DNA of 64,000 nt from Macrocystis pyrifera (lineage: Eukaryota > Sar > Phaeophyceae > Laminariales > Laminariaceae): contig JASSKH010000030.1 in NCBI GenBank assembly GCA_031763025.1, positions 1,247,197 through 1,311,196 of the forward strand, read 5' to 3'. The notes below the pieces were generated by a model that saw only the letters and a program-made list of their open reading frames with translations, was not told the origin of the DNA and searched no databases. A program made the position numbers and the translations under genes. Every line of letters begins with the position of its first letter. Position 1 is the first letter of the stretch. This document shows positions 1-64,000 of this stretch, piece after piece.

Positions 1-184
1 ACAATCGTAAAAAATCTATATTCACATAATTCCCTGTCCGCTTCGCACAATTTTATGTACTTTTCCTTCCTGAGCGAAGCGCCTTGTATTGCCTAAATAC
101 CTGGTATACTCCTGGTACCATACTACGGTAGTGGTACGACCGTAACGATGCCAGCGGGGCCGATACTATACACACTCACTCATC
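1..184. other. Unannotated AT/GC-mixed sequence
   Basis: I see no gene here. One TACCTGGTA word occurs near position 100. Confidence 0.5.
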
Positions 185-372
185 CATAACCCACCCACCC
201 ACCCACCAAGTCACCCACGCTGTAGAGTAGTACAGCAGTGCGTATACGTTCCCAACCCACCCACCCACCACCCACCCACCAAGTCACCCACGCTGTACAG
301 TAGTACAGCAGTGCGTATACGTTCCCAACCCACCCACCCACCACCCACCCACCAAATCAACCACGATGTACG
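185..372. repeat. About 72-bp tandem repeat, roughly 2.5 copies
   Basis: A unit made of an ACCC/CCACC-rich stretch followed by a segment with CACGCTGTA, TACAGCAGTGCG and TATACGTTCCCA is repeated almost identically. The third copy is diverged and incomplete. It has no coding potential and is best called a minisatellite. Confidence 0.85.
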
Positions 373-443
373 GTAGCATACTATACTGTAGTCAAAATGC
401 CATGCAATTAAGACAAAAAATAACTCATCGCTAAAACCTCACA

Positions 444-660
444 AAAACTCGAAATGCGGGGCTCGAACGACGGACTTGGGAATCCAGAGTTGAGAGTTCT
501 AGCGCTAAGTCTAAAAAAACCCGGCTGGGGCAAGATACTTATTATGCCAAAATCCGTAAAAATGAAACCCCAAACAGGCCCTGGGGTGTGGTGGAAATCG
601 AGTTTCATTTCGGGTAGCGTTTGATAAGTAGCATTCTTCGTCTATGTACATTTTTTCCCT
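444..660 (-). repeat. tRNA-related SINE-like remnant
   Basis: On the minus strand a segment resembles a tRNA head. An A-box-like CTTAGCGCTAGA precedes a B-box-like GTTCGAGCCCCGC (457-469 on the + strand). The arms do not fold convincingly as a functional tRNA. A tRNA-derived short interspersed element or a decayed tRNA pseudogene is the likeliest reading. Confidence 0.4.
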
Positions 661-1055
661 ACGTTGGCGTCGTCGGCAGGACGTGAGATTATGAAGAGCG
701 AGGTTCGTGGTTCGATTCTCGCCTTCATCCCCCGAAAAAGGGAGGAAAAAAAGGGGAATATCTCATCATGTTCAAGAAACTGTAAAACTCACTCACGTGA
801 CACTTGGAAAACACCCAAGAGAATGCGAACGATGAGAGCAATGCCATCATTGCATACTGAGTCCGGTATACCGAACAGTCGGAAGTAAAATTTAGATTCT
901 CAGAGTCTCATCGGTGTTCCTGACTTCCTCGCAAGAAGAGATAAAAGTCAGATTTTTTAGTGAGGGGGAATGTGGTGGAAATCGAGTTTATACGAATTTA
1001 ATTCAGGTAGCGTTTGCTACGTAACATTTTTAGTCTAAATTTCCCTCTGGGGCCA
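586..1055. repeat. Pair of diverged direct repeats flanking a tRNA-like B box
   Basis: Two related segments of about 75-85 bp (586-660 and 970-1055) share GTGGTGGAAATCGAGTTT and a following GTAGCGTTTG. Between them lies a + strand GGTTCGATTCTCGCC (709-723), a good pol III B box. The layout could be two related SINE tails or ends of a small composite element. Family unknown. Confidence 0.45.
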
Positions 1056-1066
1056 CGAGAAGGTAT

Positions 1067-1408
1067 AGCCGGCGTCCCCGGTGGCTTGATAGGTGGTCCG
1101 CGTGCCTATCAAGATCAATTTCGTGGGTTCAAGTCTCACCGAGTGCATGCTCGTACGTAGGGGCTTTTTCTTGCATAAAAGAGATTGATTAGCGGAAAGC
1201 GCGAGAGCGTGAGTTAGCTACATTCGATGAAAATCGACGAGCAGTGGGAATGCTGAACCCTATGCGCGATAAAAAAATAAAGCCACGTACCGGGGGGGAG
1301 AAGGGAAGACACCTGTGACCACGGCTTGTCCAGAAAACCGTCGAGGGGTAAAAAACCTCTCACGAATTAGGCTGGAAAGTGAAAGTGATGAGTAAAAAAA
1401 AAAAAAAA
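1067..1408 (+). mobile_element. tRNA-derived SINE, copy A
   Basis: The head contains an A-box-like TGGCTTGATAGG and a B-box-like GGGTTCAAGTCTC. The body is shared with three other copies in this window (about 6432-6775, 6780-7108, 7368-7690), and the copy ends in a poly(A) stretch (1388-1408). This is the standard layout of a tRNA-derived SINE of about 320-340 bp. It has no protein-coding capacity and depends on a LINE for movement. Confidence 0.8.
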
Positions 1409-1436
1409 TGGACCGCCTGGTATTCATCGATCATAT

Positions 1437-4400
1437 GTTGTTGTTGTTGTTGTTTTCTTCACATTAAACCGTTCTTTCTACGCGTCGACATCCAGCACAA
1501 CCATTGCAGTGTCCGTGCCGATTCTTCAAACCTAGAGAGATACAAGTTATGTGGTCACAAAGCTACGCCACAGAGATACTACGTTGCCACGTATGCAATG
1601 CAATGCCATGTCCTCGTACTGCGTACGACAGGCACGACATACCCATTCCATGACCTAGAGAAACAAAAACGAAACAAAGAGAAAAAACAAAAACAAAAAC
1701 ATAGACAATTCGAAAGAGAAAAGAAACAAAAAAAAAGAAACAAAAATATACCTGGTATATGTATATACTTCAGTATAGCAACAAACCATCGTACCCCCGC
1801 GTAGGGGACGTGGCAGACACTTGAAAAGAACGAGCTGGAAAAAAAAAAGAAAAAAAGAAAAACACCACTAGTCGTCAACAGAGTAAGACTAAGAACCAAG
1901 GGAAAACTAACAGGCAAACCAAACAAAGCACAAGGCATGCTCCAGGTAGCGGCAGCAGTTTATGGTACGAGTAGCACAGCCAGGGTCTCCCTGCTGGCCC
2001 GCCTGGTACCTTGCTACCCTGTCTGCCGCCATCGTCCAGCGTTCGTCAACTATGCCCGGCCCCTCGGCGTCAGACAGTACGAAACAAGCAAAGCAGGCTC
2101 GTCATCCACCCACGCCACACGACTCCTTCAATAAGGCTTATCAATCGGAGAAAGGAAGAGAAATGAAAATCACATAGGGTCACCGCAAAGAAGACAATAA
2201 AATGAAGTAAAAATAAACAAAAACAACAGGAAGACAAAGGAAGACCACGTTCGAACCAGCTGCACCAGTTGGTGGTACGAGTAGTATAGGCATGTTCTAC
2301 TTCTTAGTCTGCCCGGTACCTGGCTACCCTATCTGCCATCTCCTTCCTACTTTCGTCCACTGCAGTTTCCTTCTACTCCTCTTCCCCCCCCTCTCCGCAT
2401 TCCCTTGGTCGGGTTTTCTGCTACTCCTCTTGTTGCTCCTCCTCCCCCCATTCCCTTGGACACCACCCACGGCGGATGCGCGGCGCTGCCTGCTCAGCTC
2501 AGCCTCAGCCTCGTGCCACCTCACCATGAACCGTTCGGCTGCTTCCAGGATCCCCCGGTACCATTTCCCCGCCTTTTTTGCAGCAGTGGGCCACAGTGCG
2601 GTCTCAACTCCAAACACCAAGGGAGCAAGTTCCGTTGACCCTTCGGTGGCGCGGAACTCCCTAAGGTCTTCGACTACGCATCTATGCCAAGTCTTAACCT
2701 GTCCGCCAGGTCTCGGGTTCTCCCCACCAGCAATCGTCCCGAACATCACCCGGCTGGGTAATCGATCCATGCTTTGCCGTGCCACCCCCCCCGCGAAGAA
2801 GAGACGCCGTTTGCGGATGGTCGTTTCGATGCTCTCGCAACGTGTCATCTTGAGGGCCTTCGCGTACGAGAGGGTGGCATGGTCAGTACGAAGTCGGCGC
2901 TGGAAGCCAATGACTCGCAACAGGACTTGGTGGTGAGCCGTTCGAAGCTTGGCAAAGTGTTCCGCTCTGAGGGTCCACGTCACACACCCGTAGAGCAGGG
3001 TCTCAATCACCTCGGCCTTCAGCATTCGGACTTTCAGGCTAAGGGGGGCGGTCGTCCTATCATACAGCTCCGGGCCGAACCGTTTGAGGCATGCTCGCAT
3101 GAGACGGATCCGTCGGTCGATTTCGAGCGAGAGGTTAGCATTTTCGTGGATAACGCCGCCTAGGTACAAGAACTGGGCCGTCTGCTTATACCTCTGGCCT
3201 GCTGCTTCCTAGGTACAAGAACTGGGCCGTCTGCTTATACCTCTGGCCTGCTGCTTCGATGACGAGCGGTGGTGCGAGGGTTTTCTGGTCTGGCGTTTGC
3301 AGAAGCATAGTCTCTGTCTTCTTTTCCGACACCGTAAGGCCTGCTGCTTCGAAGACAGTCACGATGACTGTCATCATTTTCGCGAGCCCTTCAGCCGACT
3401 TCGAGACAATCCCTGCGTCATCGGCGTACAACATGCCCCATACAGCCCTTCGCACGCACGCCAACGGCTCCTGCTCCTTCGTTCCGACTACTCCAGCATC
3501 ACTGAGTTGGACCAAATCCCTTACGATGGCTTCGTCATGGCTAAAGCGTACTAGTACGACGTGCAACGCAGCAGCGAAAAATACGTTGAACAGTAACGGT
3601 GACAGCACACAGCCTTGCCGCAGCCCCTGCGTGACATCAAACCATTCCGAGTGCTAGCCGTCATCCGTTCGCACGCGAGCCCGCATGCCATCGTGGAAAT
3701 TACGGATAATTCTCAGCATCTCGGTTGGTACGCCAAAACGTGTGAGTACTTCCCATAACAGCTCTCGGTCGACAGAGTCGTACGCTTTCTGCAGATCGAT
3801 GAAGCACAAGTACAGGGGGGATTTTCCTCTGTCTTCCAAGCTCTTGCAACCGGCGCACGACGAACAACATATCAATCGTTGATCGTGCGGGGCGGAAGCC
3901 GCACTGTTCCTCCGGGAGTAATTCTTCGGTCTCGCAGTAGTTGCTGAGGGGCGACGCGACGATTTTCAACAAGACTTTGCCTGCGTGGGCAACAAGCGGA
4001 ATCCCTCTGTAGTTGTTGCAATCAGTTCGGTCCTTCTTTTTGTGAAGGACCTTGATGATCGCGTCTTTCCATTGCCGGGGGACTTCTCCTGTTACCCAAA
4101 CACTGACAAGGATGTTGTGAAAGCCCTGGGCGAATGCGCGGTGGTCGATTTTCAGGAGTTCGGCCGGGAGACCATCTGGCCCGACAGCTTTCCAGTTTGA
4201 CATCCCCTTAAGTGCTTCCGTCATCTCGTCCATGGATGGTTCATCTCCGAGCGACAGTTTAAGCGGTCGTGGTGGCAAGAGGTCGATGATCGTGGAATCG
4301 AGTTTAAGCGATTTCGTGTTCAAAAGTTTGTGGTAAAACCTCCCCCACCGTTCACGAATTCGCACCTTATCCCGCAACAGCGTGCCATCCTCGTCCCTAA

Positions 4401-6244
4401 TGAACTGTTCGCTTCTCGCTTTAGTCCCTTCCAATCCTACCGTACTCTTAAGGTGCTTGTAAAAGCCTCTCTGGTCGTTGTTCGCTAGTAGTCGTTCGGT
4501 TTCAGCGAGGTACGCTTCGAAGTACGCATGCAGTCCTGCGGCAATCACCTTCTGCAGGTTCGCACACGCAGATCTCAGTGTCTTCCGCGCGGTTTTATCC
4601 CGGGGTGGGCACGCAAGAATTGCCGTGCATCCTCCCAAGCTGTCCATGCTAATATGAATGCGGCCAAGGTTTCGGCAGACTCACACCATCCATGTCTGCG
4701 GTGGCGACGTGGAGGGGGTGGTACCTCTTTTTCGACCGCATCAATAATAGCCGCAGTGAAAAACTCAACCATGCCAGACGTATTACGGGGCTGGTTAAGC
4801 TGGTTGAGAGTGGAGATGACCCTCGCGACTACTCGTTCACGACACTTTCCATCGGGCATAAAAAGCTGCCTGTCGAACTCTCGGCGTTTTGTCGGTCTAC
4901 GTTTTTGTCTGTTGGACGCAAAGTGACCACTGAGTCGGACTTTGACATACAAGATGTTGTGGTCTGAGTCAGCCTTAGCTGGGGCAGGAGGCTGTGGGAC
5001 GACTTTAACATCTTGTACTCTAGGTCGATGGGCTTGACAGGTTAGGATGTAGTCGATCCGCTTACGGTCACTCGGGCTGGTGCCGTTGTGTGTATGCGAA
5101 ATCCCACCCTTGCGCGTGCTGAAAAACGTGTTGGTGAGAGCTAACTTGCAATTGGTGGCGAACGACAGGAGTCGACTGCCATTATCATTACGAACATCAC
5201 GCCCATATGCTCCAAGCACTCTATTTTCATCATCACCACACCCTTCCATCCTCTGTCCAGTTCGCGCGTTGGCATCCATCAGTACAAACAGACACTCTTT
5301 CGTCGGGATCTTTTCCACCAAGTCCTCCAGCTTCTGCCAGAAGCTACTTGTCAGTCCAACGTCCTTGGTACAATCAGTTGGAGCATACGCGACGACGCAA
5401 TTAACTGCCTCGTATTTGCTAGCCAGCTCAAAGCGCATAGACATAAGCCGCTCGTCAATGAACTGATGAGTGTACACAGCCTTACTGCACAACGATTCCT
5501 CTACAGCTAGACCTACTCCGTACAGCCCTTGCCTAGCAGCTGTTGTTTCCTGACCTGAACAGAAAACGCGATACCCTGCCGCACGAAACGTCGTGCTACC
5601 ACCGGTCCTCCGGGTTTCCTGCAGGTCAATAAAGTCACAGCCGAGTTGCCGTCCCTTCGCCAGTACACTCTCGTCATGTCCGTACCCGTTCTTCCCCTTT
5701 ACAGCCAGGGTGCGCACATTGTAGGTCGCTACCGCGACCAGTGCCTCCTTCTGTCTCTTACGAGCCTCGCGTGCTGCTTTCTTTGCCAGCCGACGTGAGG
5801 CGCGTCCCCGCCTCCTTTTTTTCTTCTTTTGTTTATTTTTCTTCTCTATGGCGAAAGTGGCTCTCCGTTTCGCAGCCCGGTACGCGCCTTGGTTTCCGTT
5901 GGCTGGGTGCAGCCGTCCCAGCCAACGCCGACATTCCCATCCTTCCTGTCGTGCATGCATACCCACGCTGTGGCCAGCCTCTCCACTCCCCCGACTGCCC
6001 GTGTAGCGCTCTCTGCTGAGGTGATGTACCCGTCCCGCCAGAGGGATGAACTCCTTGGCGTCGGGGTTAAGAAGAAAAAACAGCACCCCACGCGGTCCTT
6101 AAAGCGACCAGGCCACCAGCCGGACCGCGCAAGGTACCCTCTCTACTCAGCCAGAAGCTCGATGTTCGTGTGACTGTCGCTAGACCGTTGCAGATCCTTG
6201 CGGACTTCCTCGGCCCACCCCAAGGACGGGGCAGGCCGATATGT
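1437..6244 (-). mobile_element. LINE 1, nearly full-length non-LTR retrotransposon
   Basis: The element is about 4.8 kb in reverse orientation. Its 5' end (near 6244) matches the start of a second copy at about 24466, both beginning TCGGCCTGCCCCGTCC. It then carries an APE-type endonuclease and a reverse transcriptase. A 3' untranslated region of about 0.9 kb follows and ends in a short CAA-type tail (GTT repeats at about 1438-1455 on the + strand). No separate gag-like ORF1 is seen. The family resembles RTE/Jockey-like LINEs; the clade is from memory and uncertain. The coding region is interrupted, so the copy is dead. A 49-bp tandem duplication (3161-3209 / 3210-3258) lies inside the reverse transcriptase region and is absent from the other copy. 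Confidence 0.93.
2324..6086 (-). pseudogene. LINE 1 endonuclease-reverse transcriptase polyprotein, broken
   Basis: The longest intact piece (4575-6086, 503 aa) has a basic N-terminal region and then an APE/EEP endonuclease with ATYNVRT, LQETRR, LMDANA, RIDYIL and SDHN. The next piece (3700-4647) has the start of the reverse transcriptase: [23 protein letters not shown] and [12 protein letters not shown]. Further frames carry [15 protein letters not shown] (3654-3875), GMLYADDAGIVS (3186-3608) and the C-terminal region (2324-3169). YADD is the catalytic motif. At least three reading-frame breaks separate these pieces. One of them falls at the 49-bp duplication. Confidence 0.9.
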
Positions 6245-6431
6245 ACTACACTAGTTGTGCTTCTGTGTGGGTGTATTCCGGTGGTGGCACTATAGTAATA
6301 ATGGTATATGTCTACTATTAATAATGTAATTATTACGGGGGTCCATAGTTAACGGTACCAAATTTTGTTAGTAAAAATAGGTAAATATATACCAGGTAGG
6401 TTTTTTTATGTTTACCATAGGTCCTATTAAC

Positions 6432-6776
6432 TTTTTTTTTTTTTTTTTTTTTTTATCCATCACTTTTACTTCCCAGCCCACTCGTACGAGGTGTTACCCT
6501 CGACGATCTTCTGGACAAGCCGTGGTCACAGGTGTCGTCCCTTCTCCCCCCCGGTACGTGCCTTTATTTTTTGTCGCGCATAGGGTCCAGCATTCCCACT
6601 GCTCGTCGATTTTCATCGAATGTAGCCAACTCACGCTTTCGCGCTTTCCGCTTATCAATTTTTTATGCAAGAAAAAGTCCCTATGAGCATGCACTCGGTG
6701 GGACTTGAACCCACGCAATTGATCTTGACAGGCACGCGGACCACCTACCAAGCCACCCGGGACGCCGGCACTGAAC
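6432..6776 (-). mobile_element. tRNA-derived SINE, copy B
   Basis: Reverse-oriented copy beginning with a poly(T) tract (the SINE A-tail) and ending with the tRNA-like head near 6775. The B-box complement is GGACTTGAACCCACG. It is the same family as the copy at 1067. Confidence 0.8.
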
Positions 6777-6778
6777 TA

Positions 6779-7108
6779 TTTTTTTTTTTTTTTTTCATCA
6801 CTTTTACTTTCCAGCCCACTCATAGGAGGTTTTACCCTCGACGATCTTCTGGACAAGCCGTGGTCACAGGTGTCGTCCCTTCTCCCCCCCGGTACGTGCC
6901 TTTAGTTTTTATCGCGCATAGGGTTCAGCATTCCCAACTGCTCGTCGATTTTCATCGAATGTACAGCTAACTCACGCTCTCGCGCTTTCCGCTAATCAAT
7001 CTTTTGCAAGAAAAAGTCCCTATGAGCATGCACTCGGTGAGACTCGAACTCACGAAATTGATCTTGATAGGCTCGCGGACCACCTACCAAGCCACCGGGG
7101 ACGCCGGC
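6779..7108 (-). mobile_element. tRNA-derived SINE, copy C
   Basis: This is a second reverse copy immediately behind copy B, again starting with a poly(T) stretch and ending with the tRNA-like head. The two copies form a head-to-tail dimer inside the MITE. Confidence 0.8.
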
Positions 7109-7127
7109 TATGGACCCCCGTAATAGT

Positions 7128-7367
7128 TCTTCTTTATGCTATATATACCAGGTATATATATATCGGTAGGCCACGTGACGATTCCAAGTTCTCGTCCGAC
7201 AGCAGCTAAGCTGCTGTGTATCCAAACAACATACTTTATTCTGATCGGTGCTGCATTATTCACCCGATCTTCATCGCAACGGGATTATCAACAACCTCCC
7301 ACGAACAATCAATGAATATCCAAGTCAGCCCAAAGGCTCTGAAAAAGAGCCAACGGACACAAGGGGC
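7128..7367. other. Spacer between repeats
   Basis: No gene seen. It holds one TACCAGGTA word near 7146 beside an AT dinucleotide run. Confidence 0.5.
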
Positions 7368-7690
7368 CCGCGTCCCCGGTGGCTTGGTAGGTGGTCCGCG
7401 AGCCTATCAAGATCAATTTCGTGAGTTCGAGTCTCACCGAGTGCATGCTCATAGGGACTTTTTCTTGCATAAAATTGATTAGCGGAAAGCGCGAGAGCGT
7501 GAGTTAGCTGTACATTCGATGAAAATCGACGAGCAGTGGGAATGCTGAACCCTATGCGCGATAAAAACTAAAGGCACGTACCGGGGGGGGAGAAGGGACG
7601 ACACCTGTGACCACGGCTTGTCCAGAAGATCGTCGAGGGTAAAACCTCCTACGAGTGGGCTGGAAAGTAAAAGTGATGATAAAAAAATAA
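7368..7690 (+). mobile_element. tRNA-derived SINE, copy D
   Basis: The head has TGGCTTGGTAGG (A-box-like) and GAGTTCGAGTCTC (B-box-like). The body matches the other three copies and the tail is A-rich (about 7678-7700). Confidence 0.8.
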
Positions 7691-7774
7691 AAAAATATAT
7701 ATAGGCAAAAAAGGTAAGGGTGCGAGTAAACAGCAGCATTCAGGTCGAGCCAAGCACGCATAAATCGGATAGAT

Positions 7775-8050
7775 CACCGAGATCCCTACAATATTTCAGG
7801 GCAGATACAGATCCCTGATCTGTATGGTATGATCTCATGTATTATTATTATTCGCATGTATTGCTGCCGCGGATTGAGCCGTATATATATATATATGCCC
7901 TGTACTACGTATGGTTTACAGTAGTAGTACCAGGCAGGTACCCTTGAAGTACGAGGACACATGCTTCCTGGTTTGCTGGCTTCGGATCTATCTGTAACAG
8001 CAGTGTGCTCTGTGGTACGTACCACCCATCCGTTCATGTTTCTGGTTGTA
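7775..8050 (+). repeat. GATCT-rich dispersed repeat, copy 1
   Basis: It shares blocks such as TTTCAGGGCAGAT, CCTGATCTGTATG and ACATGCTTCCTGG with copies near 32080, 37860, 47795/50273, 51990, 54040, 57225 and 61655. It has many AGATC/GATCT motifs and no coding capacity. It is probably a non-autonomous element; its ends are not defined. Confidence 0.55.
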
Positions 8051-9109
8051 TGTACGAATGTATATCATAGATAGGTCCTGCACAGCATTTTATTCTCATG
8101 AGGAAAGATGTGACCATTGATCTGCAGTCAGTCAGTACTACGAAATCTGTCCGATGCGTGCAAGCATGAATGATGATGAAGGCAACTACTACTCCAGACC
8201 GAGCACAGTCAGTCGCCGCTTGCTGGTCAGGAGACTCGGCACAATACATCTACAGCAGTAGATAGGATGAAGCAGGACGGAAAATGCCCGATGTTCAAGA
8301 GTTGATACTTGTAGGGTATGATATGTGTTCTCCTTGCTTGGCGTTCAAGTCCGCGTGATACCCTAGTATCTTGTATCTACTACTTACTGCTGTATCATAA
8401 CCTATCATACCATATCATACTTATGTAACGTACTGGTATATTACTCGTAACTATCTGATATAACGCAACGCCTCGCAACGAGCGTGACGAGCGAATGAAA
8501 CGAGAGCTGGTCCGGTCTCAAGTGTCAAGTCTCACATCAAGTTTTGCTGCTCTACTCTGTACTAGCGGTCCAGAAAAAAATAAGTTTTTTTGGGTAGCAT
8601 AAAAGGTACCCCAAGGGTACGTATTAATAGTGCATATCATATCCACAAGTTGGATACCAGATACGCATGTTATCCTGCATGTGATACATATCGTTTTTTC
8701 TCAATATATGGTATCGTAGCTGACATGTTCGAAAAATATGATCGAAAAATATCATATCATATCGCAACGTTTTTCAGCCCGCCTTTTACGTACACGAAAC
8801 AGGAAACAGGCCGGAAGAAACTGGATAGCGCCGTCACTTGACTTCCCGCACCTGTCACTCTCTACGAACCAACAGGTACCAGTATATCTTTGGCACTCGG
8901 TCTGCGCGGAGCACGACAGAGACCTCGACAACGCCTTTGCTTTTCCCCTTGAGAGGGAAAAGTCCCCGAAGGACCGGCCGGCTGCATCTGTGCCCGCCTC
9001 GTCGCACACCTAAAAAAGCTCGCTTGGCGAACGTATGCTGTTTGCTGCCGTTCGACCACGCACGCGTCGTTGAACCAAAACTACGACACCGCCGTTCCAC
9101 GACACGAAC
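8051..9109 (+). other. Region upstream of the ABC transporter gene
   Basis: No repeat family or gene is recognised. The promoter and 5' leader of the gene starting at 9110 should lie here, but I cannot identify a convincing TATA box, initiator or other element. Confidence 0.4.
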
Positions 9110-63300
<54,191 letters not shown>

Positions 63301-64000
63301 GTGCGTGGGGTGTACCTGCCTGCTGTGTATGGACGGGACATGACCTTCGTCTTTTGTTTTGAGTTTGGTTCTGCACGTACTGCTATCGTAGTGGAGAAAA
63401 AAGCTTTTGGTATTAATTTTCGTTCGCTCGGGTTTTTTTTTTTTACACCTGATTTCGGGGCACAAAAAATTGTGGCAAAAAAAATGTGATGCATGTTCCT
63501 GTTGTTGGTGTATATGGTGCGTTGGTGCCAAACAAAGTTGGATCGATTGCCTGCTTAGTATTTATCTGTGTACCCTTCGCTTGAACGCTGGATAGAGACA
63601 AGAAAAAAGAAGAATATACAGGCGACAGCAGACCACATCGTATGCCGACGGCATCATAATCAGACGACATCGTAAGCAGACGGTATCTAAGCAGACGACG
63701 TGGTAAGCATGGTAAAAACCACGAACAACCTCGGGTATATGATCGTGCTGAAAACCCACACCTGGTGCTCACGACTGCAGGAGGCCGGCTGAGGCAAGGC
63801 TAGCTTCCGCAGAACAGAGGACAGTTTAGTGGCGTGGGTGTCTTCGTGGTATATGTTTTTTTTTTCGTGCTCTGGAAGGCGTGGGCGGCACGACACGCCA
63901 AATGCTCTACCAGGTATATGTTGTTTTCGGGGGTCAAACTGAACAACAGCCCAAAGACGCGTTTTTACTTCAGGAGTACGGTGGGGTACCCATTTAAGAC
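63301..64000. other. Start of intron 18, to window end
   Basis: No feature recognised apart from a TACCAGGTA word near 63910 and short GCAGACGACATCGTAAGCAG-type direct repeats at 63640-63700. Confidence 0.5.

Larger units (their letters stand above)
6333..7127. mobile_element. TTACGGG-family MITE interrupted by two SINEs
   Basis: A MITE begins with TATTACGGGGGTCC at 6333. It runs to about 6431, where the homology to intact copies stops just short of the right end. The missing end, TATGGACCCCCGTAATA, appears at 7109-7127. The intervening DNA is two head-to-tail SINEs. The MITE is therefore older than the SINE insertions. It also carries a TACCAGGTA scar (6390-6398) absent from sister MITEs. 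Confidence 0.85.

Noticed and set aside
1067-1140. Functional tRNA gene
   Set aside because: A and B boxes are present, but the arms do not pair well and the unit is repeated with an A-tail, as in a SINE.
2292-2936. 214-aa plus-strand ORF
   Set aside because: Antisense to the LINE 1 C-terminal region.

Overview
The window looks like nuclear DNA from a eukaryote with an intron-rich, repeat-laden genome. The exon style (short GC-rich exons in kilobase introns), the ABCC protein and the repeats suggest a stramenopile such as a brown alga. That placement is inference; no taxon marker is present.

The only host gene I can support is one very long gene on the + strand. It encodes an MRP-like ABCC-type ABC transporter. 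It starts with an ATG at 9110 and runs off the right end. I place 18 exons between 9110 and 63300. Reading phase agrees at every junction, and the conserved ABCC blocks appear in order: N-terminal linker, membrane domain 1, nucleotide-binding domain 1 (Walker A, Q-loop, LSGGQ, Walker B, H-loop), a Gly/Ser-rich linker, and the start of membrane domain 2. The rest of membrane domain 2 and the second ATPase domain must lie beyond 64000. About 3.6 kb of coding sequence is spread over 54 kb. Intron 1 alone is about 24.8 kb.

All other DNA is repeats. Positions 1-9109 hold SINE-like copies, a nearly full-length LINE on the minus strand (1437-6244) and a MITE interrupted by two SINEs. Intron 1 holds a second nearly full-length LINE in sense orientation (24466-29115), LINE fragments, several about 110-bp MITEs, a poly(C)-bordered repeat, a 103-bp tandem triplet, an about 1.5-kb satellite array and the first of three copies of an about 1.15-kb hairpin-headed element. 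Later introns hold more MITEs, C/G homopolymers up to 82 nt, minisatellites, Gln-codon-like microsatellites, and a tandem pair of the 1.15-kb element nested inside another repeat.

The most unusual signal is not a gene. Two short palindromic words, TACCWGGTA and TATTAATA, recur far more often than chance. Comparison of LINE, MITE and satellite copies gives filled and empty sites where TA has become TA-CCWGG-TA or TA-TTAA-TA. These look like excision scars of cut-and-paste transposons that target TA. The second scar matches the ends of the MITE family seen here. No element with ends that fit the first scar is visible. I saw no retrovirus-like or other capsid-bearing element, no rRNA or intact tRNA gene, and no CRISPR array.
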